A DNA stretch of 64,000 nt from Actinokineospora pegani (GCF_009745975.1 NZ_WHOL01000121.1:124001-188000); one strand, 5' to 3'; shown: positions 15,949 to 24,468, counted from the first letter of the stretch. Made by a program: numbers and translations. Notes: generated by a model from the letters alone, not told the origin.

Positions 15949-17754
15949 GTGCGCGAGTCCGCCGAGAGCCAGTCCGCCGAGAGCCCGGTCGCGGTGCGCG
16001 GCCAGGAGAGCCTGACCGACGTGGTGTGGGCGGGCGCCGAGCGCTTCGCCGACGCCATCGGCCTGCGCCGCCGGGTCGACGGGACGTGGGTGGACGTGAC
16101 GACCCGCGACTTCGCCGCGCAGGTGCTCGCGCTGGCCAAGGGGTTCGTCGCCGCGGGCGTGGCCCCGGGCGACCGGGTCGCGCTGCTGTCGCGGGTGCGC
16201 TACGAGTGGACGCTGGTCGACTTCGCGGTGTGGGCGGTCGGCGCGGTCAGCGTCCCGGTGCCGGAGACGGCGTCGGCCGAGCAGGTGGCGTGGCTGCTGC
16301 GCGACTGCGGGGCCAGGGCCGTGGTGGTCGACGACGACGAGCACCGGGACCTGGTGGAGGGCGTGGTCGACCGGGTGGGCGACGTCGAACGGGTGTGGCG
16401 GGTCGAGCCGGGCCCGGCGCGGCGCCAGGACGAGACCGCCCCCGCGCTGGACGAGCTGGTGGCCCTGGGCGCCGGGGTGCCCGACGCCGAGGTGCGCGCG
16501 CGCAGGTTGGCGGTGGGCTCCGCGGACCTGGCGACGGTGGTCTACACGGCGGGGACGACCGGGCGGCCGCGCGGCGTGGAGCTGACCCACGGCGCGCTGC
16601 TGAGCCAGGTGCGCGCGCTGGTGGCCACCTACCCCGACCTGTTCCGCGCTGGCAACACGATGCTGCAGCAGCTCTCGCAGACCTCGGTGTTCGCGCGAGT
16701 GGTGACGCTGGCCTGCGTGCACACCCGCACGACGCTGGGCCACCTGCCCGACAGCGGCGACACCGCCGCGGACCTGGCCACGTTCCGGCCGACGTTCGTC
16801 GCGGGCGCGCCCGCGGTGTTCGAGCGGGTGCTGGCCGCGGCCAGGCGCCGCCGCGGGGGCCCGCTGTTCGCCCTGGCCGAGGGCGTGGCCGTGCGGCACA
16901 GCGAGGCCCGCTCGACCACCGGCGGGGTGCCGCTGTCGCTGGCCGCGCAGCGGCTCCTGGCGTCCCGGCTGCTCGCGCGCGACCTGCACGCGGTGCTGGG
17001 CGGGCGGTGCGTGGCGGCGCTGGCGCACGGCGCGCCGCTGGACAAGCGCCTGGCGCACCTGTTCCGCGGCGTGGGCATCCCGGTGTACCCCGGCTACGGG
17101 CTGACCGAGGCGGGCGCGCTGGTCACCGCCAACACCGAGGCCGCCTTCCGCGCCGGGACCGCGGGCCGGGCGCTGCCCGGGGTCGAGGTGCGCGTCGTCG
17201 ACGGCGAGATCCAGGTCCGCGGGACCGGGCTGATGCGCGGCTACTGGCGCGACGCGGGCGCGACGGCCGAGGCGTTCGCCGACGGCTGGCTGCGCACCGG
17301 CGACGCGGGCTCGCTCGACCCGGACGGCTACCTGCGCGTCGAGGGCCGTCTCCGGGACTCGATCCCCACCGCCGACGGCCGGGCGCTGGCGCCATCGGGG
17401 CTGGAAGAGCTGGTGCGCCGCAGCCCGCTGGTCTCGCGCTGCCTGGTGCTGGGCTCGGGGCAGCCGGGGGTGACCGCGCTGATCACCCTGTCCGAGGAGG
17501 GCGTCGCCGAGTGGGCGGCGCTGCGCAACCGGGCCGTCGTCGACGTCACCGGCGACGAGGAGTTGCGCGCGGAGCTGCACCGGGCGGTCCGGGCGGCGAA
17601 CCGGTCGGTGTCCAGGGCGGCGTCGATCACCGCGTTCGCCGTGCTGGCCCGCGACTTCACCGAGGCGGCGGGCGAGCTGACCCCGACCGGCGCGCTGCGC
17701 CGCGAGGCCATCGCCAAGACCCGCGCCGAGGACATCGCGGGGTTGACGGCCTAG
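15949..17754 (+). CDS. FadD15-like long-chain acyl-CoA/acyl-AMP ligase with altered lysines
   Basis: A 601-residue ANL-superfamily enzyme; GTG 15949 has GGGGAGG five bases upstream. YTAGTTGRPRGVELTHG is motif A3, YPGYGLTEAG is A5, and GWLRTGDAG plus GRLRDSIPTADGRALAP cover A7/A8. Positions usually lysine are changed: A3 TGRPKG is TGRPRG; the GGKNVAP block is DGRALAP; and the C-terminal A10 block, usually ELTPTxKxxR, reads ELTPTGALRR, so the catalytic lysine is missing. Family members activate fatty acids as acyl-AMP then acyl-CoA. The missing A10 lysine makes adenylation doubtful, while thioesterification could remain. The gene matches fadD15 (Rv2187) by neighbourhood. Confidence 0.82.
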   Translation: MRESAESQSAESPVAVRGQESLTDVVWAGAERFADAIGLRRRVDGTWVDVTTRDFAAQVLALAKGFVAAGVAPGDRVALLSRVRYEWTLVDFAVWAVGAVSVPVPETASAEQVAWLLRDCGARAVVVDDDEHRDLVEGVVDRVGDVERVWRVEPGPARRQDETAPALDELVALGAGVPDAEVRARRLAVGSADLATVVYTAGTTGRPRGVELTHGALLSQVRALVATYPDLFRAGNTMLQQLSQTSVFARVVTLACVHTRTTLGHLPDSGDTAADLATFRPTFVAGAPAVFERVLAAARRRRGGPLFALAEGVAVRHSEARSTTGGVPLSLAAQRLLASRLLARDLHAVLGGRCVAALAHGAPLDKRLAHLFRGVGIPVYPGYGLTEAGALVTANTEAAFRAGTAGRALPGVEVRVVDGEIQVRGTGLMRGYWRDAGATAEAFADGWLRTGDAGSLDPDGYLRVEGRLRDSIPTADGRALAPSGLEELVRRSPLVSRCLVLGSGQPGVTALITLSEEGVAEWAALRNRAVVDVTGDEELRAELHRAVRAANRSVSRAASITAFAVLARDFTEAAGELTPTGALRREAIAKTRAEDIAGLTA

Positions 17755-17853
17755 GCCGTCCGTGCAGCCGGTGTGACCGCTCGTGCAGCGGCGCTGGCCC
17801 CGGCCGCCCCGCCGCCGCGACAGTGGTCGCGACAGCGCGGAGCGGAGGCGGGG

Positions 17854-18240
17854 ATGGACCAGAAGGAGCTGGCCGGGCTCATCGAGAGGGAGCTCGGCAG
17901 GGGCGGCGGCGAGCGCGCGGACGCGAAACCGGTGGAGTCGTTCGCCGTGGACGCCGCCGCGCTGGACGAGTACGCCAGGGAGACCGCCGCGCTGGCCGAG
18001 GAGCTGCGCACCGCCGCGAAGGCCGAGGTCGGGTCGATCACCGGCAGTGGCTTCGGCCGCGTCGGCGAGGACTCCGGCTTCGCCGAGGCGCTGGCCGGGT
18101 TCGCGGGCGCGCTGCGCGCGCAGGTGACCGGGGTCGCCGACCACGCCGCCGGCCTGGGCAGGGCCACCCGCCGCACCGCCGACGCCTACCAGCGCGAGGA
18201 CGTCGGCATCGCGGGCGACTTCAGCAAGCTGTTGGGCTAA
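17854..18240 (+). CDS. EspC-like type VII secretion target
   Basis: A 128-residue helical protein, ATG 17854 with GGAGG five bases upstream. AALDEYARETAALAEELR and AEALAGFAGALRAQVTGVADHAAGLGRATRRTADAYQRED form a helix-turn-helix hairpin ending in a YxxxD-type signal (YQRED), as in EspC/DUF2580 and WXG100-related substrates of ESX secretion. It has no signal peptide. It leads a four-gene cassette and lies 12 bases before the CHAP hydrolase gene, so it is probably co-secreted or acts as a partner of that protein. The ESX machinery itself is not in this window. Confidence 0.7.
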   Translation: MDQKELAGLIERELGRGGGERADAKPVESFAVDAAALDEYARETAALAEELRTAAKAEVGSITGSGFGRVGEDSGFAEALAGFAGALRAQVTGVADHAAGLGRATRRTADAYQREDVGIAGDFSKLLG

Positions 18241-18252
18241 AGGGGAGTACCA

Positions 18253-19332
18253 GTGGACACCACACGCATCGCGCGGATGTTCGCCGACGAGATGGTCGAG
18301 CACCGCAACCGGCTGGCAGGCAAGGCCGAGGACGCGCAGCGGGCGCACGACGCCCTCACCGCGACCCAAAAGGTGCTCGCCGAGCGCCGCGACCGGCACA
18401 GGACCGGGGCGGCGGCCGCGACCGGGCGGTGGACCGGGCGGACCGCTGACGGCTTCGACAAGCGCGCCCAGCGGGTCACCAGGATCATGGGGATCACCGG
18501 GACCGCGGCCGCCGACGGGGCCAAGATCGTCGCGGGCACGGCCGCGACCCTCGACGGCGGGCACAAGGCCGTGGTGCGGCTGCTCGACGAGTACACCGCC
18601 AAGGCCGCCCGCACCCTCGACGTCGGGCTCGCGGTGACCGGGGCGGGCCAGCGCGCCGCCGTGCTCAAGGCCGTCGGCGAGGTGGCCGACATGGTCCGCG
18701 CCTACACCGCCGAGTCGGCGAAGCAGTTCCGGTCGGTGCGCGGGGAGATGACCGAGGCGGCCAAGCGGCTCAAAGCCCTGGAGCGCCGCGTCGAGCACGA
18801 CGGCGTCACCGACCCCGGGCAGCGGCGCAAACCGCTGGGCGCCGCGAAGAACAAGCCCGCCAAGGACCCCCGGCCCGCGGGCGGCGGGTCGACCAAGGCC
18901 AGCGGCAAGGCCGACAGCAAGGCCAGGGAGATCACCAGGCTCGCCCGCACGCAGCTCGGCTACCGCGAGGGCGCGGGCAACGCCAACAAGTACGGCCCGT
19001 CCGCGGCGTGGTGCTCGTCGTTCGCCACCTGGGTCTGGCGCAGGTCCGGGGTCGAGATCCCCCTGCTGCCCTTCACCGGCGACGTCTACAAGTGGGGCCA
19101 GGCCAACGGCAACTCCTACGGCCGGGGCGAGCTCAAGCAGGCCCGGCCCGGCGACGTGCTGCTGTTCGGCTCCGGCCCGCGGAGCACGGCCACCAGCACG
19201 CACATCGGCATCGTGGAGAAGGTCGACGGCGACAGGGTCACCCTGATCGAGGGCAACTCCGGCGACCAGGTGGCCCGCCGCATGCACACGCTGTCCTCGG
19301 CCACCTTCTACGGCGGGGTGCACCCCCGGTGA
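18253..19332 (+). CDS. WXG-domain CHAP peptidoglycan hydrolase
   Basis: A 359-residue two-part protein. The N-terminal half (1-185) is all helical and contains GRWTGRTADGF, a WXG-type turn. A Lys/Pro-rich linker (about 195-225) leads to a C-terminal CHAP domain: LGYREGAGNANKYG, AAWCSSFATWVWRRSG with the catalytic cysteine, THIGIVEKV with the histidine, and TLIEGNSG. CHAP enzymes cut peptidoglycan as amidases or endopeptidases. WXG plus hydrolase architecture is typical of type VII-exported effectors or cell-wall remodelling enzymes. It has no Sec signal. Stop overlaps the next start (GTGA). Confidence 0.82.
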   Translation: MDTTRIARMFADEMVEHRNRLAGKAEDAQRAHDALTATQKVLAERRDRHRTGAAAATGRWTGRTADGFDKRAQRVTRIMGITGTAAADGAKIVAGTAATLDGGHKAVVRLLDEYTAKAARTLDVGLAVTGAGQRAAVLKAVGEVADMVRAYTAESAKQFRSVRGEMTEAAKRLKALERRVEHDGVTDPGQRRKPLGAAKNKPAKDPRPAGGGSTKASGKADSKAREITRLARTQLGYREGAGNANKYGPSAAWCSSFATWVWRRSGVEIPLLPFTGDVYKWGQANGNSYGRGELKQARPGDVLLFGSGPRSTATSTHIGIVEKVDGDRVTLIEGNSGDQVARRMHTLSSATFYGGVHPR

Positions 19333-19616
19333 GCGGCCCCATCACCGGCGCGGCCCGCACCCGCGGCGTCGAGGTGCGCGTGCACCCCGGCGGCGCCCTG
19401 GCCGACCTGCGCGTCGAGGAGTCGGCGCTGCGCCAGGGCGGGCACGCCCTGGCCACGACCCTGCTCGACCTCGTCGCCCGCGCCACCGCCGAGGCCGACG
19501 CCCGCGCCGCCAACACCCTGGGCCCGCAGGTGGCCGCCGCCGCGGGCCTGGGCGCCGACGCCGCCTTGGCCGAGTCCGTCGAGGCGACCACCCCCGACTC
19601 CTGGAGGGCGCGGTGA
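19329..19616 (+). CDS. YbaB/EbfC-like small protein
   Basis: A 95-residue protein starting at GTG 19329 in the GTGA that ends the CHAP gene. RGVEVRVHPGGALADLRVEESALRQGGHALATTLLDLVARATAEAD follows the strand-strand-helix pattern of YbaB/EbfC-family proteins that accompany ESX substrates in actinobacteria. Ala-rich helices follow. Role unknown, possibly a chaperone or regulator of the upstream secreted pair. It overlaps the next gene by 4 nt. Confidence 0.65.
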   Translation: MSGPITGAARTRGVEVRVHPGGALADLRVEESALRQGGHALATTLLDLVARATAEADARAANTLGPQVAAAAGLGADAALAESVEATTPDSWRAR

Positions 19617-20017
19617 ACGCCGACCTGAGCGGCCTGGACCCCGACGAGCTGCTGGCGCTGTCCGAGACCGGCGGCGGCCTGACCGCCCGGCTCGACGCCA
19701 TCACCGGGACCGCGCGCGGGCAGCACGGCATCGCGGCCACGGTGACGCTGGCGGGCAAGCTCGTCGCCCTCGACCTGGGCCAGGCGTGCACCCGGATGAC
19801 CGCGGCCGAACTGACCGCCGAACTGCGCGAGGTCATCTGGCGCGCAACGGATTCCACCCTGGCCGAGGGGGTCGAGGTGCTGGCCCCGGTGGTCGGCCAG
19901 GAGATCACCGACGAACTGGTCCGGCTGACCGCCCGCGAACCCGGACCAGCAGAATCCACTGTGGAGGGAGAATCCCACGACGACTTCTCGGAGCAGACCT
20001 TCGCCCTGAAAGACTAG
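19613..20017 (+). CDS. YbaB/EbfC-like protein, last gene of the type VII cassette
   Basis: A 134-residue protein starting at GTG 19613 (GTGA overlap). LDPDELLALSETGGGLTARLDAITG leads to ATVTLAGKLVALDLGQACTRMTAAELTAELREVIWRA, again the YbaB-like strand-helix design as in the preceding gene, and ends in an acidic Ser-rich tail. The pair are probably partners or heterodimer subunits. Its stop overlaps by 3 nt the stop of a possible short minus-strand ORF. Confidence 0.65.
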   Translation: MNADLSGLDPDELLALSETGGGLTARLDAITGTARGQHGIAATVTLAGKLVALDLGQACTRMTAAELTAELREVIWRATDSTLAEGVEVLAPVVGQEITDELVRLTAREPGPAESTVEGESHDDFSEQTFALKD

Positions 20018-20106
20018 GCTTTCAGGTACTCGATGACGCCCTCGTGGTCGTCGGCAGGCCCGCAGTCCACGAAGTCGAAACAGGGCTGGTCGACCAGGCC
20101 ATTCAT
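20014..20106 (-). CDS. Possible 30-residue acidic small protein
   Basis: An ATG-initiated 30-codon ORF between the type VII cassette and the convergent mannosyltransferase gene. Of its 30 codons about 26 end in G or C, as expected for a real gene here. The product is acidic with two cysteines (PCFDFVDC) and ends EGVIEYLKA. The ribosome site is weak. It lies 37 bases downstream of pimB on the same strand and could be co-transcribed. I recognise no family; it may be the tail of a decayed gene. Confidence 0.35.
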   Translation of the reverse strand: MNGLVDQPCFDFVDCGPADDHEGVIEYLKA

Positions 20107-20142
20107 GTCCACATCAGACAGTCCTGACAGGACAGACGCGGC

Positions 20143-21291
20143 TCAGGCGCTGAACCGGTACGTGGTCTCGCCGTCGAGGAGTTGGGCCAGGCGGCGGGCC
20201 CGGGTGTCCCAGCTCCACTCCTTCTCCATCCACGCCCGCCCGGCCGCACCCATCGCGGCGGCCCGGTCGGGGTCGGCGAGCAGGGCGGCGACCCGGTCGG
20301 CGAGCTGGTCCACGGCGCGGCCGTCGACCACGTGCCCGGTCTCGCCCTCGAGCACGGCCTCCGGCGCGCCGCCCGAGTCGCCCGCCACCACGGGCAGGCC
20401 GGTGGCCGCGGCCTCCAGGAACACGATGCCGAGCGCCTCCACGTCCAGGCCCCGGCCGTGGGTGCGGCACGGCATGGCGAACACGTCGCCCGCCGCGTAG
20501 TGCGCGGGCAGCTCCGCCCAGGAGACCGAGCCGGTGAACACCACGTCGTCGGCGACCCCGGCGGCGGCGGCCAGCGCGGCCAGGCGGGACCGGTACGGGC
20601 CGCCACCGACCAGCAGCAGCGCCGCGCCCGGCACCGCGCGGCGGATGGCGGGCAACGCGCGGATCAGCGCGTCCTGGCCCTTCCGGGGCATCAGGCGGGA
20701 CACGCACACCACCGTCGGCCGCTCGCCGAGGCCGTGGCGGGCGCGGATCGCCGACCGGGCGGCCGGGTCCGGCCGGTAGAGCTCGGTGTCGACACCGGAG
20801 GGCAGCAGCTCCAGCGCCGCGGCGCGGCCGAAGGCGGCGGCGAAGCGGGCGCGGGTGTAGCGGCTGACGTAGGTCACGACGTCGGTCGTGGAGCCGATGC
20901 GGCGCAGCGCCTGGCGGGCGGCGGGCAGCATCGACCAGCCGACCTCGTGGCCGTGGGTGCTGGCGACGACCCGGCGCGCGCCCGCGCGGCGCAGCGCCGG
21001 GGCGAGCAGGCCCAGCGGGGCCGCGGCGCCGAACCAGACGGTGTCGCAGGACTCCGCGCGCAGGATGTCCCTGGCCCGGCGGGCGACGGCGGGGGTGGGC
21101 AGCACCAGTTCGCCGGGGTGGCGCACGACGGTGAACGGCTGCGCGGCGTCGAACTCCTCGTGGCCGCGCCACGCGGGCGCGTAGACCACCAGGTCGCGGC
21201 CGGGCACGCGGGTGGCGAAGGAGTGCAGGTAGGTCTGGATGCCGCCCGGTCGGGGCGGGAAGTCGTTGGTCACCAGCAGGGTCCTGCGCAC
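20143..21291 (-). CDS. pimB: Phosphatidylinositol mannosyltransferase PimB'
   Basis: A 382-residue GT4-family GT-B glycosyltransferase. LLVTNDFPPRPGGIQTYL is the PimB' N-terminus, STHGHEVGW the acceptor-domain loop, SRLMPRKGQDALI the GDP-mannose domain start, and EALGIVFLEAAATGLPVV the EX7E motif. It adds the second mannose to phosphatidyl-inositol mannoside at the inner face of the membrane, a step in PIM/lipoglycan synthesis. The M. tuberculosis counterpart is Rv2188c. It stands alone on the minus strand, with a 29-base gap to the upstream minus-strand peptidase-like gene. Confidence 0.88.
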   Translation of the reverse strand: MRRTLLVTNDFPPRPGGIQTYLHSFATRVPGRDLVVYAPAWRGHEEFDAAQPFTVVRHPGELVLPTPAVARRARDILRAESCDTVWFGAAAPLGLLAPALRRAGARRVVASTHGHEVGWSMLPAARQALRRIGSTTDVVTYVSRYTRARFAAAFGRAAALELLPSGVDTELYRPDPAARSAIRARHGLGERPTVVCVSRLMPRKGQDALIRALPAIRRAVPGAALLLVGGGPYRSRLAALAAAAGVADDVVFTGSVSWAELPAHYAAGDVFAMPCRTHGRGLDVEALGIVFLEAAATGLPVVAGDSGGAPEAVLEGETGHVVDGRAVDQLADRVAALLADPDRAAAMGAAGRAWMEKEWSWDTRARRLAQLLDGETTYRFSA

Positions 21292-21320
21292 CGGACCAAT
21301 CTAGGGGTTGCGCGGACGGG

Positions 21321-22661
21321 TCAGCGCAGCGCCCCGCGCAGGTGCTCCTGCCAGGCGCGCAGCAGTCCGCCCCGGTCCAGGCCGATGGCCGAGCCCAGCA
21401 GCCTGTCCGTCTCCCCCGCCGAGATCGGGCCCGCCCCGGCCAGCGACCGGTAGAGCTCGACCAGGTCCGCCTCGCCGAACCGCTCGGCGACGAACCGGGC
21501 CAGCGACCAGGACCGCTGGTAGGCGACGTCGCGGTCGCGGCCGCGGAAGTCGCGGTCCTGCGGCAGCGACCCCGGGACCGAGCCGCCGCGCACCTGCTCG
21601 GCCAGGTCCGGGGCGCCCTGGGCCAGGCTGAGGCCGCTGTCGCGGTAGCCCACGTAGTCGGCGAAGCCCTCCAGCAGCCACATCGGCGACCCGTCGACGG
21701 TGTCGACCCGGGCTGCGACGTGGGTGATCTCGTGCCGCAGCACCACCCGCAGCGAGGCGATCGACAGCGCCCGCGACCCGGTCGGGCTGAGCACGACCCG
21801 CTGCCCGGTGGTGGTGCGGCGCTGGGTGTCGAGCTTGTCGGCGACGGCCACCGCCACCACCGACTCGATCGGGAAGTCCGGGCCGACCAGGGCGCGCATC
21901 TCCGCGGGGCTGTCCGGCAGCACCAGCGCGACGCGCCGCCCCCACTGGTCGCCCCACACCGCGTCCACCGAGGCCACGGCCGGGTCCAGCTCGCGGGCCA
22001 GCCGGGTCACCATCGGCTTGTTGCCCGGGTGGGCGAGGACCATGCCGTGGGCGGTCGGGGTGACCTCGACCGGGCCGAAGTCCCACGGCCCGCGCCAGGT
22101 GCGCCTGCCCAGCTCCTCCAGGGCGGTGTCCGAGCGCAGGTACCACTGCTCGCCGCGGCGGACGAACAGGTAGCCCAGGGAGCGGTCGGTCGGGGAGCTG
22201 TCGATGCCGCGCAGCGCGTAGTTGAGCCGCACGGCGGGGGCCCACTGCTCGTCAGCGCCGGGGTCGGCCGCCGGGGCCCGCAGCGAGCGCAGGTCCAGGG
22301 TGTCCTCGGGGCTCATCGAGTACGACCAGGTGTCGAGCGGGACGGCGGCGAGGTTGGCGAACAGCTCCTGCTGCGCGCGGGTGAACGCGGGGTCGGCCGC
22401 CGGGTCGACCGTGGCCGCGAAGGCCGCCGCGTCGCGGTCCACCACCGCCGCGGCCCGGCGGTCGAGCAGGTCGGTGACCGCGGCGGCGCGCTGGGCGCCC
22501 GCCCCGTCGACCGCGGGCGGGACCGCGCCCATCGGCGCGCCCTGCCCGGTCTGCCCCTGCCTGCCCGGCTGGTCGGCGGGCAGGGAGACCGCGCCGACAC
22601 CGAACAGCGCGACCACCGCCACCGCCGCCGCCAACCACGCGCGCATCCTCGCCCTGCTCAC
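21321..22661 (-). CDS. Exported peptidase-MA-like metalloprotein (HExxH-like)
   Basis: A 446-residue protein with an N-terminal membrane anchor/signal (MRAWLAAAVAVVALFGVGAVSL). A helical Ala-rich region follows, and then a zincin-like domain: LRHEITHVAA holds an HExxH motif (HEITH) and WLLEGFADYVGY the downstream glutamate helix typical of peptidase_MA proteins. It is probably an extracytoplasmic metallopeptidase. Start GTG 22661 has no ribosome site; TACCAT lies seven bases upstream, so the mRNA may be leaderless. Neighbourhood corresponds to Rv2189c only loosely. Confidence 0.78.
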   Translation of the reverse strand: MSRARMRAWLAAAVAVVALFGVGAVSLPADQPGRQGQTGQGAPMGAVPPAVDGAGAQRAAAVTDLLDRRAAAVVDRDAAAFAATVDPAADPAFTRAQQELFANLAAVPLDTWSYSMSPEDTLDLRSLRAPAADPGADEQWAPAVRLNYALRGIDSSPTDRSLGYLFVRRGEQWYLRSDTALEELGRRTWRGPWDFGPVEVTPTAHGMVLAHPGNKPMVTRLARELDPAVASVDAVWGDQWGRRVALVLPDSPAEMRALVGPDFPIESVVAVAVADKLDTQRRTTTGQRVVLSPTGSRALSIASLRVVLRHEITHVAARVDTVDGSPMWLLEGFADYVGYRDSGLSLAQGAPDLAEQVRGGSVPGSLPQDRDFRGRDRDVAYQRSWSLARFVAERFGEADLVELYRSLAGAGPISAGETDRLLGSAIGLDRGGLLRAWQEHLRGALR

Positions 22662-22769
22662 CCGCCTGATGGTAGGGGAGGAAAGCGCCAGGACCGGAGC
22701 CCGTGGGCCCCGGTCCTGGCAAGGCACTCACCTGGGTGAGGAAAACCCAGGGGCGGTGTTGTCCGCTCG

Positions 22770-23825
22770 TCAGCCGACGATGCGCTTGGCGCCGAGGTAG
22801 TCGCGCCCGCCGCCGTCGATGCTGTCGGTCTTGACCGGCACCCCGGTGGTGGAGGCGTGCACGATCTTCCCGCCGCCGATGTACATGGCGACGTGGTGGA
22901 TGCTGCTGACGCTGTTGCCGTAGAACAGCAGGTCGCCAGGCTGCAGCTCGCTGCGCGACACCGACTTGCCGAAGCCGTACTGGGCGCGGCTGGAGTGCGG
23001 GAGGCTCACCCCCGCGGCCCGGTAGGCGTAGAGGGTCAGGCCGGAGCAGTCGAAGCTGCTCGGGCCCTCGGCGCCCCACACGTAGGGCTTGCCGCGCTGG
23101 GCCAGGGCGACGTCCATCGCCCGGCCCGCCGAGCTGGAGGGGGCCAGGTAGACGCCGTCGTCGACCGGGCCGACCAGGTCGGACTTGTCCTTGACCGAGA
23201 GCCGCTCGTGCGCCTGCTCGAGCCCCTTGGCCTGGCTGTCGAGGTCTGCCTTCTTCTTCTCGACCTCGGCGATGAGCTGCTCGGCGGCGGCCTTGGCCTC
23301 GCCCGCGCGCTTGCGGCCGTCCTCAGCCAGCCTGCGTGCCTCGGCCGCCGAGCTGACGGCCTTGGTGTAGGTGCTGAGGGCCTCGGCGTTGTCGGCCGCG
23401 AGGACGTTGAGCGCGGTGGCGCGCTCGAGGAAGTCGTCGGCGGAGGAGCCGGTCAGCAGCGCGGAGATCTTGGTGAACCGCGCGCCCTGGAAGGAGGCGC
23501 TGGCCAAGGTGTCCACCTGGCCGCGGAACTGCTCCTCGAGGGCCTGGGCCTGCTTCTCGGTCTCGATCGCCATCGCCACGTCGGCGTTGGCCTTGTCGAA
23601 GTCCGCGTTGCGGGCGTCGAGGTCGGTCCTGGCCTTGAGCAGGTCCTCGTTCACCTGCTTGACCTGCTTGGAGACCTCGTTGTAGCGCTGCAGGGCCTCG
23701 GAGGCCGTCTGCGGCGGGTTGGCCGGCTGCGCCGTGGCGGGGTTCGGGGAGAAGGTCACCACGGCCACGACCGCCGTGACGCTCATAGCGCCACGCACTG
23801 CACGTTTGAGTCGATGCGACGACAT
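22770..23825 (-). CDS. NlpC/P60 peptidoglycan endopeptidase (RipA/RipC-like)
   Basis: A 351-residue secreted cell-wall hydrolase. Signal peptide about 1-32 (AVVTFSPNPATAQ); coiled coil 45-230 (QVKQVNEDLLKARTDL, EVEKKKADLDSQAKGLEQ); NlpC/P60 domain 245-351 with SFDCSGLTLYAYRAAG (catalytic Cys), SSIHHVAMYIGGGKIVHA (His) and LPHSSRAQY. It cuts D-Glu to m-DAP bonds in stem peptides during septal or growth remodelling; the coiled coil is expected to hold the enzyme inactive until cleaved or bound. It corresponds to Rv2190c. A 250-base structured leader precedes it. Confidence 0.9.
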   Translation of the reverse strand: MSSHRLKRAVRGAMSVTAVVAVVTFSPNPATAQPANPPQTASEALQRYNEVSKQVKQVNEDLLKARTDLDARNADFDKANADVAMAIETEKQAQALEEQFRGQVDTLASASFQGARFTKISALLTGSSADDFLERATALNVLAADNAEALSTYTKAVSSAAEARRLAEDGRKRAGEAKAAAEQLIAEVEKKKADLDSQAKGLEQAHERLSVKDKSDLVGPVDDGVYLAPSSSAGRAMDVALAQRGKPYVWGAEGPSSFDCSGLTLYAYRAAGVSLPHSSRAQYGFGKSVSRSELQPGDLLFYGNSVSSIHHVAMYIGGGKIVHASTTGVPVKTDSIDGGGRDYLGAKRIVG

Positions 23826-24070
23826 GTGTCGCGCGTACTCCTTCGTCCTCTGACCGCCGACGGGCCGCGGCGCGGGGTCCGGGGTGTCACTCCTCGGACC
23901 AGCCCTGGGCGGGCGAGCGGGATTGCCGCTGCCTGCCCCTGGCACGTCGCTGACCCCACCGTGGGGGAATCCGGTCCAGGCCCCTCGGGAGGGCCTGTGA
24001 TCGGCGGCGATCCCGCGTGCCGCCCTCGGGGTGGGCGGCTTGCTGTCGTGAGATCTCGGACAGGTTACGA
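23826..24070 (-). promoter_or_regulatory. Structured 5' leader of the NlpC/P60 gene
   Basis: About 250 bases with several possible hairpins precede the start codon on the minus strand: CAGGCCC/GGGCCTG (23977-23997), a CCCCAC/GTGGGG palindrome (about 23954-23967) and GGTCCG/CGGACC (about 23869-23903). Long leaders carrying c-di-AMP (ydaO-type) riboswitches are known in front of actinobacterial cell-wall hydrolase genes. I do not see the highly conserved ydaO 3' block clearly, so the class is unassigned. From 24071 to 24276 I see only an AT-richer stretch (likely promoter) and no gene. Confidence 0.35.
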
Positions 24071-24276
24071 AAAGTAGGCTTGCGCGTCCACCAGGTCGGG
24101 AAAAAATCGGTTGCCGATCATCACGAAACACCAACGGAGCAGTGCGGACTCCGCGCTGTGACCGCCCCTACACCTGCGTCACTCCAAGCGGTGAACCGTT
24201 CGGCGACAGAAGTGACCACTCGGCGAAGGAGAGGATTGACCCCGGCTTCGCGTGTCGCGGTCCGCCGGGACCTGGA

Positions 24277-24468
24277 TCACGCTGAGCGCTCCACCGGGGT
24301 GATCCGCAGCCGCAGCCTGGGCACCATCCCGGCGTCGGCCAGCGCGTCGATCGCCCGGCGCTCCGGGGTGTCGAGCTCCACGGTGGGCGGGGCGCCGAGC
24401 AGCACGCTGATGACGCACTCCCCGCACGCGTCGCCCCTGACCTGGCAGCGGTCGCAATCAACGATCAT
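24277..24468 (-). CDS. Small CxxC zinc-binding-like protein
   Basis: A 63-residue protein: MIVDCDRCQVRGDACGECV holds four cysteines in a CxxC...CxxC arrangement suited to a zinc ribbon, followed by SVLLGAPPTVELDTPERRAIDALADAGMVPRLRL. Start ATG 24468 with AAAGGGGA about eight bases upstream. A similar short Cys protein recurs near this hydrolase locus in related actinobacteria, by recall. It lies between two cell-wall hydrolase genes on the same strand. Function unknown. Confidence 0.7.
   Translation of the reverse strand: MIVDCDRCQVRGDACGECVISVLLGAPPTVELDTPERRAIDALADAGMVPRLRLRITPVERSA

Noticed and set aside
13037-16015. A 992-residue + strand ORF, and similar long ones at 15661-19323 and 28445-31441 on the minus strand
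   Set aside because: They lie antisense across several recognisable genes, have no motifs and show the usual low-complexity composition of shadow frames.
23826-24070. Firm assignment as a c-di-AMP riboswitch
   Set aside because: The conserved 3' block of that class was not found by eye; only a structured leader is claimed.
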